Shown here: positions 25,579-33,111 of the stretch, in pieces
Numbering within the stretch: the stretch's first letter is position 1
Layout: the number at the start of each line of letters is the position of its first letter
Assembly (NCBI GenBank): GCA_040758635.1
Contig: JBFLVI010000014.1
Location: forward strand, 1-52,186
Direction: 5' to 3'
DNA length: 52,186 bases
Source of the DNA: Yes71-27 sp040758635
Lineage (GTDB): Bacteria > Bacillota > Desulfotomaculia > Desulfotomaculales > Ammonificaceae
The notes under the pieces: model-generated
Told to the model about the DNA's origin: nothing
The model's input: the letters and a program-made list of their open reading frames with translations, nothing else
Database searches by the model: none
Position numbers and translations under genes: made by a program

Positions 25579-26865
25579 ATGCGGTTTGACCGTTCCAGCC
25601 TTTTATTCGTGGAAGCGCAAAAGTACCTGCCGGGCGGGGTGAACAGCCCGGTGCGGGCATTCAAAGCGGTGGGGCGCGACCCGGTATTTATCCGCAGAGG
25701 GGAAGGCCCGCACCTGTTCGACCTTGACGGGAACAGGTATATTGACTACGTCTGTTCCTGGGGGCCGTTGATTTTAGGCCACGCTCATCCGGCGGTCGTG
25801 GAAGCGATACAGAATGCGGCCGTGCGTGGCACCAGTTACGGCGCGCCGACGGAGCTCGAGGTGGAGCTGGCAAAGCGGATTGTCGCCGCGCTTCCTGCCG
25901 TCGAGATGGTGCGGCTGGTGAACTCCGGCACCGAGGCGACGATGAGCGCCGTCCGGCTGGCCCGGGCGTACACGAAACGGTCTAAAATCTTGAAGTTCGA
26001 GGGGTGCTACCACGGACACGGCGACGCCTTCCTGATCAAGGCCGGTTCCGGAGCACTCACCCTGGGAATTCCAACGAGTCCCGGGGTGCCGGCAACGGTG
26101 GCTGCCGATACCATCACGGCGCCCTACAACGATCTGGAGACGGTGCGGGAAATTTTCAAACTCGAAGGGGAGCATCTTGCTGCGGTGGTCCTCGAACCGG
26201 TGGCCGGCAATATGGGGGTCGTGCCGCCGGCAGCCGGTTTTCTGGAAGGGCTGCGGGCGCTCTGCACGGAGTACGGTGCGCTCCTGATCTTCGACGAGGT
26301 GATCACCGGTTTTCGGGTGGGTTACAACGGCGCGCAGGAGCTTTACGGTGTTTATCCGGATCTTACCTGCCTGGGGAAAATCATCGGCGGCGGTTTACCG
26401 GTGGGAGCCTACGGCGGCAAGAGGGAAATCATGGAACTGGTCGCACCCCAGGGGCCGGTTTATCAGGCCGGCACCCTGTCCGGCAACCCGCTGGCGATGG
26501 CTGCCGGAATCGCCACCTTGGATTTCCTTAAGAAGCCGGGGACTTACGAGCGGTTGGAGGAGTTAGCGGCGCGGCTTGCCGCAGGTCTGGAGAGGGCGGC
26601 GGCGGAGGCTGGCGTTCCGGTGACGATCAACCGGGTGGGTTCGATGCTTACCGTATTCTTCACGCCGGGGCCGGTCAGGGACTACGCGACTGCCACCGCT
26701 GCGGACGCCGCGAAGTTTGCGGCCTTCTTCCGGGAAATGCTGAAAGCGGGAGTTTACCTGCCGCCGTCCCAGTTCGAGGCGCTTTTCGTCTCGCTGGTTC
26801 ATCCGGTCACCGACATTGACGAGACGGTGGGCGCGGCGGCGCGTTGTTTCCGGAGTGTTGCTTAG
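25579..26865 (+). CDS. hemL: Glutamate-1-semialdehyde 2,1-aminomutase
   Basis: 428 residues. A PLP enzyme that converts glutamate-1-semialdehyde to 5-aminolevulinate. VNSGTEATMSAVRLARAYT binds PLP phosphate, FDEVITGFRVG stacks on the ring, and Lys267 in CLGKIIGGGLPVGAYGG is the Schiff-base lysine. The ATG follows GGAGGGTAA. It is the last gene of the tetrapyrrole operon. No terminator is obvious; an inverted-repeat element follows at 26959. Confidence 0.96.
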   Translation: MRFDRSSLLFVEAQKYLPGGVNSPVRAFKAVGRDPVFIRRGEGPHLFDLDGNRYIDYVCSWGPLILGHAHPAVVEAIQNAAVRGTSYGAPTELEVELAKRIVAALPAVEMVRLVNSGTEATMSAVRLARAYTKRSKILKFEGCYHGHGDAFLIKAGSGALTLGIPTSPGVPATVAADTITAPYNDLETVREIFKLEGEHLAAVVLEPVAGNMGVVPPAAGFLEGLRALCTEYGALLIFDEVITGFRVGYNGAQELYGVYPDLTCLGKIIGGGLPVGAYGGKREIMELVAPQGPVYQAGTLSGNPLAMAAGIATLDFLKKPGTYERLEELAARLAAGLERAAAEAGVPVTINRVGSMLTVFFTPGPVRDYATATAADAAKFAAFFREMLKAGVYLPPSQFEALFVSLVHPVTDIDETVGAAARCFRSVA

Positions 26866-26958
26866 AAACGTGTTGTAAACTCTAATTTCCTGAAAGCAGG
26901 CTCTATCTACTCATAAATGACAAACTTTGCCAGAAACCTTAGAGGCCGCGAAAAACGA

Positions 26959-27047
26959 CCCAGCACTCAACTCAACGTAAAAGGATACGAGATACTCTAA
27001 TGCCTGTTTGCTTGAGTGCAGGTTATACCACAGAGTTGAGTGCCGGG
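26959..27047. mobile_element. MITE-like inverted-repeat element, copy 1
   Basis: 89 bases bounded by CCCAGCACTCAACTCAACG and GAGTTGAGTGCCGGG. The ends match those of three other copies here. The core differs from copies 2 and 3 and contains an extra internal CTTGAGTGCAG. It has no coding capacity. It lies between hemL and the Fe-S protein gene, 50 bases upstream of the latter's start. I see no clear target-site duplication. Confidence 0.6.
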
Positions 27048-27096
27048 CAGGCGAAGTTTTGCAGCGGTCTCTTAGGAGCGAAAGGAGGCGAAAGTG

Positions 27097-27459
27097 ATGT
27101 GTTCCGGTGGAGCAATCCCGCGGTGCATTGTGGAGCTTTCCGGATACTACCTGGCCCTCGTCCTGGAAGAGGCGTCCGGCTGCAGTGACTGTGCGGTTTG
27201 TGCGGGGGAACTCCGGGCGGTGCAAGACCTCCTGCGGCAAATCGGCCGGGGTGAGGGCGGCACCGAGGCGTTAGAAGGGTTGAAAAAACTGGCGGCAGAG
27301 GCCCGCGCCGGGGCAGGTTGCGGTGTGGGCCGTCTCGGGGCCAAGATTGTCGCCGAGGCGCTGGCGAATTACGATGAGGAATTCGCTGCCCACGTCGGGG
27401 AGCGTTACTGTCCGGCAGGCGTTTGCGACATCCGGTATATGGTGGAGGTTGGAGGCTAG
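27097..27459 (+). CDS. Stand-alone NuoF-type 4Fe-4S domain protein
   Basis: 120 residues. The sequence follows the C-terminal Fe-S region of NuoF/HndC proteins: SGCSDCAVCAGELRAVQDLL near residue 28, a helical linker, AGCGVGRLGAKIVAEAL near residue 70, and ERYCPAGVC near residue 108. The cysteines normally bind a 4Fe-4S cluster at the end of the flavoprotein subunit. FMN- and NADH-binding parts are absent. The ATG at 27097 is 8 bases after GGAGG; GTG 27094 is the alternative. It sits 100 bases before another small Fe-S protein, so the two may form an electron-transfer module. The partner is unknown. Confidence 0.65.
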   Translation: MCSGGAIPRCIVELSGYYLALVLEEASGCSDCAVCAGELRAVQDLLRQIGRGEGGTEALEGLKKLAAEARAGAGCGVGRLGAKIVAEALANYDEEFAAHVGERYCPAGVCDIRYMVEVGG

Positions 27460-27500
27460 AAGTCAGGGGGAATTCGCCAGCGCGAATTCCGGCGTCGGTC
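27448..27500. repeat. Heptad phrases around a hairpin
   Basis: AGGTTGG/AGGCTAG/AAGTCAG phrases lead into a perfect 9-bp hairpin GGAATTCGC/GCGAATTCC (27469-27490), which is followed by GGCGTCGGTC. The same order occurs at 28160-28262 and 35200-35352. Confidence 0.6.
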
Positions 27501-27559
27501 TTCGGCTCGAAAAGCTGCCGGTTTACTGCCGGCATTTCTATTAAGACGGGTGAAGCGTG

Positions 27560-28090
27560 ATGGAGGAAGTTGTAGCCCAGGTTGCGGGCTTCATGTCGCT
27601 GGCGGCGAAAACGGCACCGAAGTCGCTCGGCCAGGACTACCTGGTGGTGCGGGTGGCAACGGGCGAGGAGGTCCGGCGGCTGGCGGCGGCGATGGAGGCT
27701 TTCGGACGGGAAACGGGAAAAAAAGACTTCGACCGGGACGGTGAAAGCGTCCGGCAGGCTGCGGCAGTCTTTCTCATCGGCCTCAAAGACGCAAAGCCTT
27801 TAGGGCTGAACTGCGGCGCGTGCGGATTTCCCCGGTGCGAGGAAGCGGCGGCGCACGACGGACCGGAGTTCCGCGGGCCCCACTGTTTCTGGCGGGCGAT
27901 GGATATGGGGATCGCGCTCGGCTCGGCAGTCAAAACAGCTTCGCTTTTTAACGTTGACAACCGGGTGATGTACCGCGCCGGGGTGGTTGCACGCCGGCTC
28001 GGTTTAATTGACGCCGACGTGGTCTTGGGGGTTCCCCTGGCGGCGACGGGGAAAAACGTCTTTTTCGACCGCAAGCCGAAGGAGGATTAG
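27560..28090 (+). CDS. DUF2148 ferredoxin-domain protein
   Basis: 176 residues. The conserved DUF2148 region holds LNCGACGFPRCEEA near residue 92 and PHCFWRAMDMGIALGSAV, four cysteines likely to bind an Fe-S cluster. It ends VLGVPLAATGKNVFFDR, also typical of the family. ATG 27560 or GTG 27557 is the start, with no strong Shine-Dalgarno visible. The function of the family is unknown. Context (a heme operon upstream, B12-controlled cobT downstream, an Fe-S neighbour) suggests redox metabolism without specifying it. Confidence 0.8.
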   Translation: MEEVVAQVAGFMSLAAKTAPKSLGQDYLVVRVATGEEVRRLAAAMEAFGRETGKKDFDRDGESVRQAAAVFLIGLKDAKPLGLNCGACGFPRCEEAAAHDGPEFRGPHCFWRAMDMGIALGSAVKTASLFNVDNRVMYRAGVVARRLGLIDADVVLGVPLAATGKNVFFDRKPKED

Positions 28091-28159
28091 CAGGAAAAAG
28101 GTTCCGGGCGGCGAAATAATCTTCGGTAATTCAAATCAGTGCGGCAGCAGGTGCCCTAA

Positions 28160-28262
28160 AACGGGGGTCAGGAATCGGAAAGCCGGAGGGCGAAAGAGAG
28201 GGAGGAGTTCGCGGGAGCGAATTCCGATTCCAACGTCCGACGACTAACGGCCGACTGAGATA
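28160..28262. repeat. Heptad phrases around a hairpin, upstream of the riboswitch
   Basis: A GTCAGGAATCGG-type lead-in is followed by hairpin GGAGTTCGC/GCGAATTCC (28204-28225), then 7-base-phased CGTCCGA/CGACTAA/CGGCCGA. The order matches the blocks at 27448 and 35200. Confidence 0.6.
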
Positions 28263-28545
28263 CCCGATTATGGAGACTGCTCGAAAGGCGGCTCCAGGGG
28301 AGAATAGGGAAGTCCGGTGCAAGTCCGGCGCGGTCCCGCCACTGTAACGGGGAGCAAGGCCGCTTTGGGTACCACTGGTTAACCCGGCACTCAACTTAGG
28401 GAAACGTGACAGTTACCACAAAGGTGGAAGTTCACAAGGAAAACCTTCCACGTTGGAGGCTGAATCAACCGTCTCTCTAAGCTGAGTGCCGGGCGGGAAG
28501 GCGTGGCTGAAGCTGTGAACCGGAGCCAGAAGACCTGCCTGCTGG
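28262..28545 (+). promoter_or_regulatory. Cobalamin (adenosylcobalamin) riboswitch aptamer, interrupted
   Basis: Conserved blocks are GGGAAGTCCGGTGCAAGTCC near 28307, GCGGTCCCGCCACTGTAACG near 28329, the later CCACTGG...GGGAAGGCG arm, and the B12 box AGCCAGAAGACCTGCC (28524-28539). The arm between CCACTGGTTAA and GGGAAGGC is interrupted by inverted-repeat element copy 2 (28383-28493). Stacking the flanks gives a normal-length aptamer. It lies upstream of cobT and should reduce its expression when cobalamin is plentiful. Confidence 0.9.
28383..28493. mobile_element. MITE-like inverted-repeat element, copy 2, inside the riboswitch
   Basis: 111 bases bounded by CCCGGCACTCAACTTA and TAAGCTGAGTGCCGGG. 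The core carries a hairpin GTGGAAG/CTTCCAC around 28424-28451 and is alignable along its whole length with copy 3. The terminal repeats extend an existing peripheral stem of the cobalamin aptamer, so the fold of the core may survive. Confidence 0.7.
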
Positions 28546-28560
28546 ATGCTTCAACTCCGG

Positions 28561-28672
28561 CCCCGCACTCAACTCAGGGAAACGGCGACAGTTACCGGGA
28601 AAGTGGAAGTTTACAAGGAGAACCTTCCACGTTAGAGGTTAAAGAAAACGTTTCTTTAAGTTGAGTGCGGGG
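28561..28672. mobile_element. MITE-like inverted-repeat element, copy 3, in the riboswitch expression platform
   Basis: 112 bases bounded by CCCCGCACTCAACTCA and TTAAGTTGAGTGCGGGG, with the same internal GTGGAAG/CTTCCAC hairpin as copy 2. At position 4 this copy has a C:G pair where copy 2 has G:C, so pairing is kept though the base differs. It separates the B12 box from the terminator. Confidence 0.7.
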
Positions 28673-28695
28673 GGTTCAGCCCTGGATGATGGTAA

Positions 28696-28725
28696 AGTCC
28701 ACGGGAAGCGTGGGCTTTTCTTTTT
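28696..28725 (+). terminator. Intrinsic terminator of the cobT leader
   Basis: Stem AGTCCACG/CGTGGGCT (one G:U) with a 5-base loop, then TTTCTTTTT. It lies 34 bases before the cobT start codon and is probably the expression platform controlled by the cobalamin riboswitch. Confidence 0.75.
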
Positions 28726-28758
28726 AATTAATTAAATTTAAAGCGGAGGTGTTGTTGA

Positions 28759-29823
28759 ATGCTTCTTGCCCGAACCATTGAGAAGATCGGGGAGCTTGAC
28801 CGGAAGGCGATGGCGCAGGCGCAGGCGCGGGTAGACGGCCTTTTGAAGCCGCCGGGAAGCCTGGGGCGGCTGGAGGATTTGGCCGTGCAGCTTGCCGGGA
28901 TTACCGGAAAGCTTTTCCCTGAAATCCAGGCCAAGAGCGTCATCGTTATGGCGGGCGACCACGGGGTGGTGGCCGAGGGGGTGAGCGCGGCACCGCCGGA
29001 GATCACCTACCAGATCCTGCCGCGCTTCGTGGACGGTACCGCCGGAATCGGGGTGCTGGCGCGCCATGTCGGCGCTAAGGTGGTGGTCGTGGATATCGGC
29101 GTGGCGCAGCCGGTGGACTGGCCCGGCGTAGTGGTGCGGAAGGTCCGGCCCGGCACGGGAAATATCGCCCGCGGGCCGGCGATGACGCGGGAAGAAGCGG
29201 TCCGCGCGGTCGAGGTGGGAATCGAGCTGGCACAGGCGGAGATCGGGATGGGAGCGAACCTTATCGCCACCGGCGATATGGGCATCGGCAACACCACGCC
29301 CTCGAGCGCGATTCTCTGCGTCATGGCGGGTACCCCTGTAAACGAGGCGGTGGGCCGCGGAACGCTGGTGAACGACGCGGTGCTGGAACGGAAACGCCGG
29401 GTCGTGGCCGCGGCCCTGGAGGTAAACCGTCCGGATCCCGCAGACCCTCTCGGCGTCCTGGCCGGCGTCGGGGGGTTGGAGATTGCGGGCTTAACCGGGG
29501 TGATTCTCGGGGCGGCTGCGCGGCGGGTGCCGGTGCTGCTCGACGGCTTCATCACCGGGGCGGCGGCCTTAATCGCGGTGGGCCTTTGCCCGCGAACCAA
29601 GGACTTCATCCTGGCCGCGCATCTTTCCGGGGAGCGGGCGCACCGGCACATGCTGGCGGCGCTGGGGCTTAAGCCCCTGTTGGATATGAACCTGCGGCTC
29701 GGCGAAGGCACGGGGGCGGCGCTGGCGATGCCGGTGGTCGAGGCGGCGGCAAAAATCTTAAAGGAGATGGCCACCTTCGGCGAGGCCGGGGTGAGCGAGA
29801 TGGAAAAAGAGAAACTGTTGTGA
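28759..29823 (+). CDS. cobT: Nicotinate-nucleotide:dimethylbenzimidazole phosphoribosyltransferase
   Basis: 354 residues. Makes alpha-ribazole phosphate, the lower-ligand nucleotide of cobalamin. KPPGSLGRLEDLAVQLAGI opens the protein. VMAGDHGVVAEGVSAAP and GDMGIGNTTPSSAI line the active site, and Glu316 in LGEGTGAALAMPVVEAA is the expected general base. The ATG follows GCGGAGGTG. The gene is controlled by the upstream cobalamin riboswitch leader, which contains two inverted-repeat elements. Confidence 0.95.
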   Translation: MLLARTIEKIGELDRKAMAQAQARVDGLLKPPGSLGRLEDLAVQLAGITGKLFPEIQAKSVIVMAGDHGVVAEGVSAAPPEITYQILPRFVDGTAGIGVLARHVGAKVVVVDIGVAQPVDWPGVVVRKVRPGTGNIARGPAMTREEAVRAVEVGIELAQAEIGMGANLIATGDMGIGNTTPSSAILCVMAGTPVNEAVGRGTLVNDAVLERKRRVVAAALEVNRPDPADPLGVLAGVGGLEIAGLTGVILGAAARRVPVLLDGFITGAAALIAVGLCPRTKDFILAAHLSGERAHRHMLAALGLKPLLDMNLRLGEGTGAALAMPVVEAAAKILKEMATFGEAGVSEMEKEKLL

Positions 29824-29837
29824 CGGTCAAAAAATAA

Positions 29838-29876
29838 AAAAGCAGTGGCCTTGCCACCGCTTCTGCAGACATAACC
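29838..29876. terminator. Bidirectional terminator between convergent genes
   Basis: AGCAGTGGC-CTT-GCCACCGCT forms a stem with one mismatch. The A-rich stretch to the left gives a T-run on the minus strand. It lies between cobT (plus) and the FBP aldolase/phosphatase (minus). Confidence 0.6.
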
Positions 29877-29885
29877 TCGGAAATT

Positions 29886-31016
29886 CTACTTGGTCGCTGC
29901 GGTTTCTTTTTTCGACTTGGCTTTGCGCAGGTCAATGAACCGGTCCTTGAGCTTCTTCATCACCATCGGCATCGTGGTGTATTCCATCTCGTCAAGGTGC
30001 AGCCGGTGCGGCTCAAAGGGACCGAGGTGCCGCACGTAGTCCGCGATAAGGTTGCACAGTGTCCGCGCCCGGTCGAAGGCCGGGTCGTCAAACAGGTCCT
30101 GGGGCCCGACGAGCCGCCCGTTGGCGAGCTGGAACCCCAGCGCGATCACCCGCGGCGGGCCGTCAAACCTTGTGGGATGGGCGTCCTTCAACCCTACGGG
30201 CATCAGGGGCCCGCTGTGCGACCCCCGCATCCAGCCCGAAACCAGGTGCGGGTGCGCGAAAGGCTCCAGGACCTCGCCTACGGCCGGGTAACCGCTCTGA
30301 CAGCGGACGATGCACACGGGATCGTCCTTCCCCACGTAGCGTCCGGCCATCAGGTTGAGGCGTTGGGTACTGGAGACGGCGGCAATCTGGCCGGTTTCTT
30401 TGTGGAAGATCCGCTTGATGCAATAACGGCCGGGGGCGCCGATAAAGATGAGCATGTCGTAGAGGTCTTCGGGGGCGGAAAAGATAATCTTTTTATCTTC
30501 AATCAGGTCCCGGACTTCAAAGAGGAAGCCGGAGTGCATCTTCGGGTCGATCACCAAACCGATGGTGTTGAACGGGTCGGCGAAAATCTTGTACAGAGGG
30601 TAGTTCCAGGCCCCAGGCTCCGTCTTGTCGGCCATGAAAATCACGAGCGGTTCGCTTTCCCTTTCTTCCACTTCCATCTCGGCGACGCCGGGTCCCAGAC
30701 CTTTAATATTGCCAGAAAAAGCGTCGGCCAGAAGATCCTGGCCCGCGCCGTAGAGTTTAAGCTTTTTGGCGATTTCCGTGCAGGCGACAAACGTTTCCCA
30801 TGCCAGTTGGTGGATTTCCCCGTTGTTGCGCCCAAGTTCATGGGTCAGGATCAGGTTGATGTCGTCACCGACGTGGGTGACGTGAAAGTCTATGAGCAAA
30901 GGGCTGCCCGAAAGCACCCCCCGTGCTTTTTCCAGCAGTTCCGGGTGAACGCTCGAATGACCGATGAAACCGCCTACGTCTGCTTTGATTACGGAAACAG
31001 TGACTTTCTTGCCCAT
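29886..31016 (-). CDS. Fructose-1,6-bisphosphate aldolase/phosphatase, bifunctional
   Basis: 376 residues. It opens KKVTVSVIKADVGGFIGHSS, with the metal-binding Asp and His of archaeal-type FBPA/P near the N-terminus, and later has DFHVTHVGDDINLILTH. The family joins triose phosphates and dephosphorylates the product in one active site, making gluconeogenesis unidirectional. It is found in archaea and in deep-branching, often thermophilic autotrophic bacteria such as Moorella. The ATG follows GGAGGGGGAG. Transcription is convergent with cobT. Confidence 0.92.
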   Translation of the reverse strand: MGKKVTVSVIKADVGGFIGHSSVHPELLEKARGVLSGSPLLIDFHVTHVGDDINLILTHELGRNNGEIHQLAWETFVACTEIAKKLKLYGAGQDLLADAFSGNIKGLGPGVAEMEVEERESEPLVIFMADKTEPGAWNYPLYKIFADPFNTIGLVIDPKMHSGFLFEVRDLIEDKKIIFSAPEDLYDMLIFIGAPGRYCIKRIFHKETGQIAAVSSTQRLNLMAGRYVGKDDPVCIVRCQSGYPAVGEVLEPFAHPHLVSGWMRGSHSGPLMPVGLKDAHPTRFDGPPRVIALGFQLANGRLVGPQDLFDDPAFDRARTLCNLIADYVRHLGPFEPHRLHLDEMEYTTMPMVMKKLKDRFIDLRKAKSKKETAATK

Positions 31017-31059
31017 CTGAGTTTCTCCCCCTCCAGCTAAATTGATTCTTAATAATTCT

Positions 31060-31500
31060 TTCTATAATTAGCTGGCCATTCCTTCTTTGGCAGGCTGATT
31101 TTCTCTTTTTCCGGGGTGCGACATCATTGAATAGCAGAGAAGGAAATTTGTGTTATAATATTATAATATCAGTGGTAGACATCAAGTGGTCAGACCGGTG
31201 CCGCTTGTTCCAGAAGTCAACTTTGGGCTTCGACAGGAGTTCCAGCGCTTTTTGCTTCGTGACAACGCTGCTGCTTAGTCCCGGATCGGATTTACGATTT
31301 TCTCCTCAATCGGGCAGGTTAACTGGTTCGCTTTTTGCTGGTGCGGGCGCAATTCAATTTTTCGGAGGACATGCAAAAAACAGCTCCGGCTGGCTGGTTT
31401 GGTTTGATGCGCCCCAAATAAGAAGGCGAAAAGTTGGTTAGTCTTTTTCAATGGAGGAGCGACCGGAAGGGCTTACGGAATGTTTTTTAAAATGTATGGC
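31060..31500. other. Intergenic region without a recognisable gene
   Basis: About 440 bases between the FBP aldolase/phosphatase start and tRNA-Val. It contains AT-rich stretches (near 31145-31170) and presumably the promoter of the minus-strand gene. Open frames in it lack Shine-Dalgarno sites and look non-coding. Confidence 0.5.
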
Positions 31501-31523
31501 GATCCAAACCTCAAGGTTTTGGA

Positions 31524-31598
31524 TGGTGGGCGCGGGAGGTTTCGAACCTCCGACCTCTTGAATGTGAGTCAAGCGCTCTCCCCCTGAGCTACGCGCCC
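31524..31598 (-). tRNA. tRNA-Val(CAC)
   Basis: 75 bases including an encoded CCA. The acceptor stem is GGGCGCG/CGCGCCC. The anticodon arm is CTTGA-CTCACAT-TCAAG, giving anticodon CAC (codon GUG). The T arm contains GGTTCGAAACC. It lies alone on the minus strand. Confidence 0.95.
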
Positions 31599-31608
31599 TT
31601 ACTTAAAT

Positions 31609-31637
31609 ATTTTACTACAGGGTAGAGTAAAAAGCAA
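31609..31637 (-). promoter_or_regulatory. Promoter of tRNA-Val
   Basis: On the minus strand TTGCTT (31632-31637) and TAAAAT (31609-31614) are separated by exactly 17 bases, 11 bases ahead of the tRNA. The -35 hexamer is identical to that of tRNA-Arg at 49612. Confidence 0.6.
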
Positions 31638-31704
31638 CCGCACCTGTGAAACAGTGAAAGTGAGCGGGGCTGTGTGGGAAATCCTTGGGAAGGAGGGGAA
31701 TGAG

Positions 31705-33000
31705 GTGAAGGTGCTGTTGGTTTCGCCGCTCAGCGGGCCGCCGGCGGAACGGGTGTCCCGCAGAGGCCTGCTGCCGCCGCTTGGACTCCTGACCGTAGCG
31801 GGGCTCGTACCGCCGGAGGTGGAGGTACGGTTGGTTGACGAGGCGGTGGAAGAGCTCCAGGTCAGCGGGGATTGGGACCTGGTCGGAGTTACCGCCACCA
31901 CGGCGCAGGCGCCGCGGGCCTACCAGATCGCCGGGGCCTTTCGTAGTCGCGGGGTTCCGGTGGTACTGGGAGGGATTCACCCTACCGCGCTTCCCGCAGA
32001 GGCGGCGGAGCACGCCGACGCGGTGGTTATCGGTGAAGCGGAAGGGCTGTGGCCAAAGGTTTTGGATGACGCCCGCGCCGGCCGGCTGAAACGTTTTTAC
32101 CGTCACCAGGGCTTTCCGGAACTTAAAGGGGTGAGGCCGCGGCGCGACCTGTTGAAGAAGGACGCGTACATTATCACCAGCACCGTTCAGGTCACCCGCG
32201 GGTGCCCGTACAACTGCGCATTTTGCTCGGTGACCCGGTTTTTCGGGCGGACCTACCGCACCAGGCCGGTCGAAGAGGTCGTGAAGGAAGTGGCGAGTCT
32301 AAAGGAAAAAACGGTAATCTTCGTTGACGACAACATCCTGGGCAACGCGAAATACGCCCGGCAGCTCTTCAGCGCCTTGACCGGTCTCGGCAAGCGGTGG
32401 CTGAGCCAGGCTTCCCTGCCGCAGCTTCAGGACGAGGAACTGCTCCGTCTTGCCGCGAAAAGCGGGTGCCGGGGGTTGTTTGTGGGTTTTGAGAGCCTTT
32501 CGCCTGCGGAGCTCCGGAGAATCCGCAAGCTTCACAATGACACCAGGCGCTACGTCGATACGGTGCGGCGGCTGCACAAGTACGGCATCGGGGTGATCGG
32601 GGCCTTCATCGTGGGGCTGGACGGGGACGACGCCTCCGTATTTGACCGGATCAAGGAGTTTGCCTTCCGGGCCAAGGTTGATCTCCTGCAGGCCAGCATC
32701 ATGACCCCGCTTCCGGGTACGGCTCTCTTTCACCGCTTAAAAAGGGAGGGGCGGATCCTGGATAACGACTGGTCACGGTATAACGGCAACCACGTGGTCT
32801 TCAAGCCGCACCTCTTGACCGCGGAGCAACTGCAAACCGGTTTTCAGCAACTCCTGCGCGACGCCTATTCATTGGGCGGCATCTTCCGGCGTCTGCTGGG
32901 GGTTCACTGGCGCTGGCCGATTTTCGGCACGCTGAACCTGATTTTTCGCCATGGCGTTCAGAGCTACCTGCGCCGGGTGAAAGAGGCGGCTGCGCCTTAA
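31705..33000 (+). CDS. B12-binding-type radical SAM protein
   Basis: About 431 residues from the GTG at 31705, preferred because AAGGAGGGG lies just upstream; the frame is open to 31654. The N-terminal 140 residues resemble a cobalamin-binding Rossmann domain (LLPPLGLLTVAGLVPPEVEV, GVPVVLGGIHPTALP). The radical SAM cluster is C167-C171-C174 in VTRGCPYNCAFCS, followed by KTVIFVDDNILGN. A C-terminal DUF4070-like region follows. The family includes methyltransferases and hopanoid or lipid modifiers. The substrate is not known. Confidence 0.85.
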   Translation: MKVLLVSPLSGPPAERVSRRGLLPPLGLLTVAGLVPPEVEVRLVDEAVEELQVSGDWDLVGVTATTAQAPRAYQIAGAFRSRGVPVVLGGIHPTALPAEAAEHADAVVIGEAEGLWPKVLDDARAGRLKRFYRHQGFPELKGVRPRRDLLKKDAYIITSTVQVTRGCPYNCAFCSVTRFFGRTYRTRPVEEVVKEVASLKEKTVIFVDDNILGNAKYARQLFSALTGLGKRWLSQASLPQLQDEELLRLAAKSGCRGLFVGFESLSPAELRRIRKLHNDTRRYVDTVRRLHKYGIGVIGAFIVGLDGDDASVFDRIKEFAFRAKVDLLQASIMTPLPGTALFHRLKREGRILDNDWSRYNGNHVVFKPHLLTAEQLQTGFQQLLRDAYSLGGIFRRLLGVHWRWPIFGTLNLIFRHGVQSYLRRVKEAAAP

Positions 33001-33111
33001 CAGGGGCGCCGCCGGAGCCTGGTGTTTCCACAAGCGGCCCGCTGAAGAATGTCGTTTACGCTGGCGGTTTTTTGTAGTATATTTTAATTAACTGGTGGCA
33101 CAAGGGGATTT

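Noticed and set aside
29886..31040. Long open frame on the plus strand opposite the FBP aldolase/phosphatase
   Set aside because: It is the antisense shadow of a clearly recognisable gene, with no ribosome binding site or protein family features.
31127..31441. 104-codon plus-strand frame upstream of tRNA-Val
   Set aside because: No Shine-Dalgarno site, irregular composition and no family resemblance.
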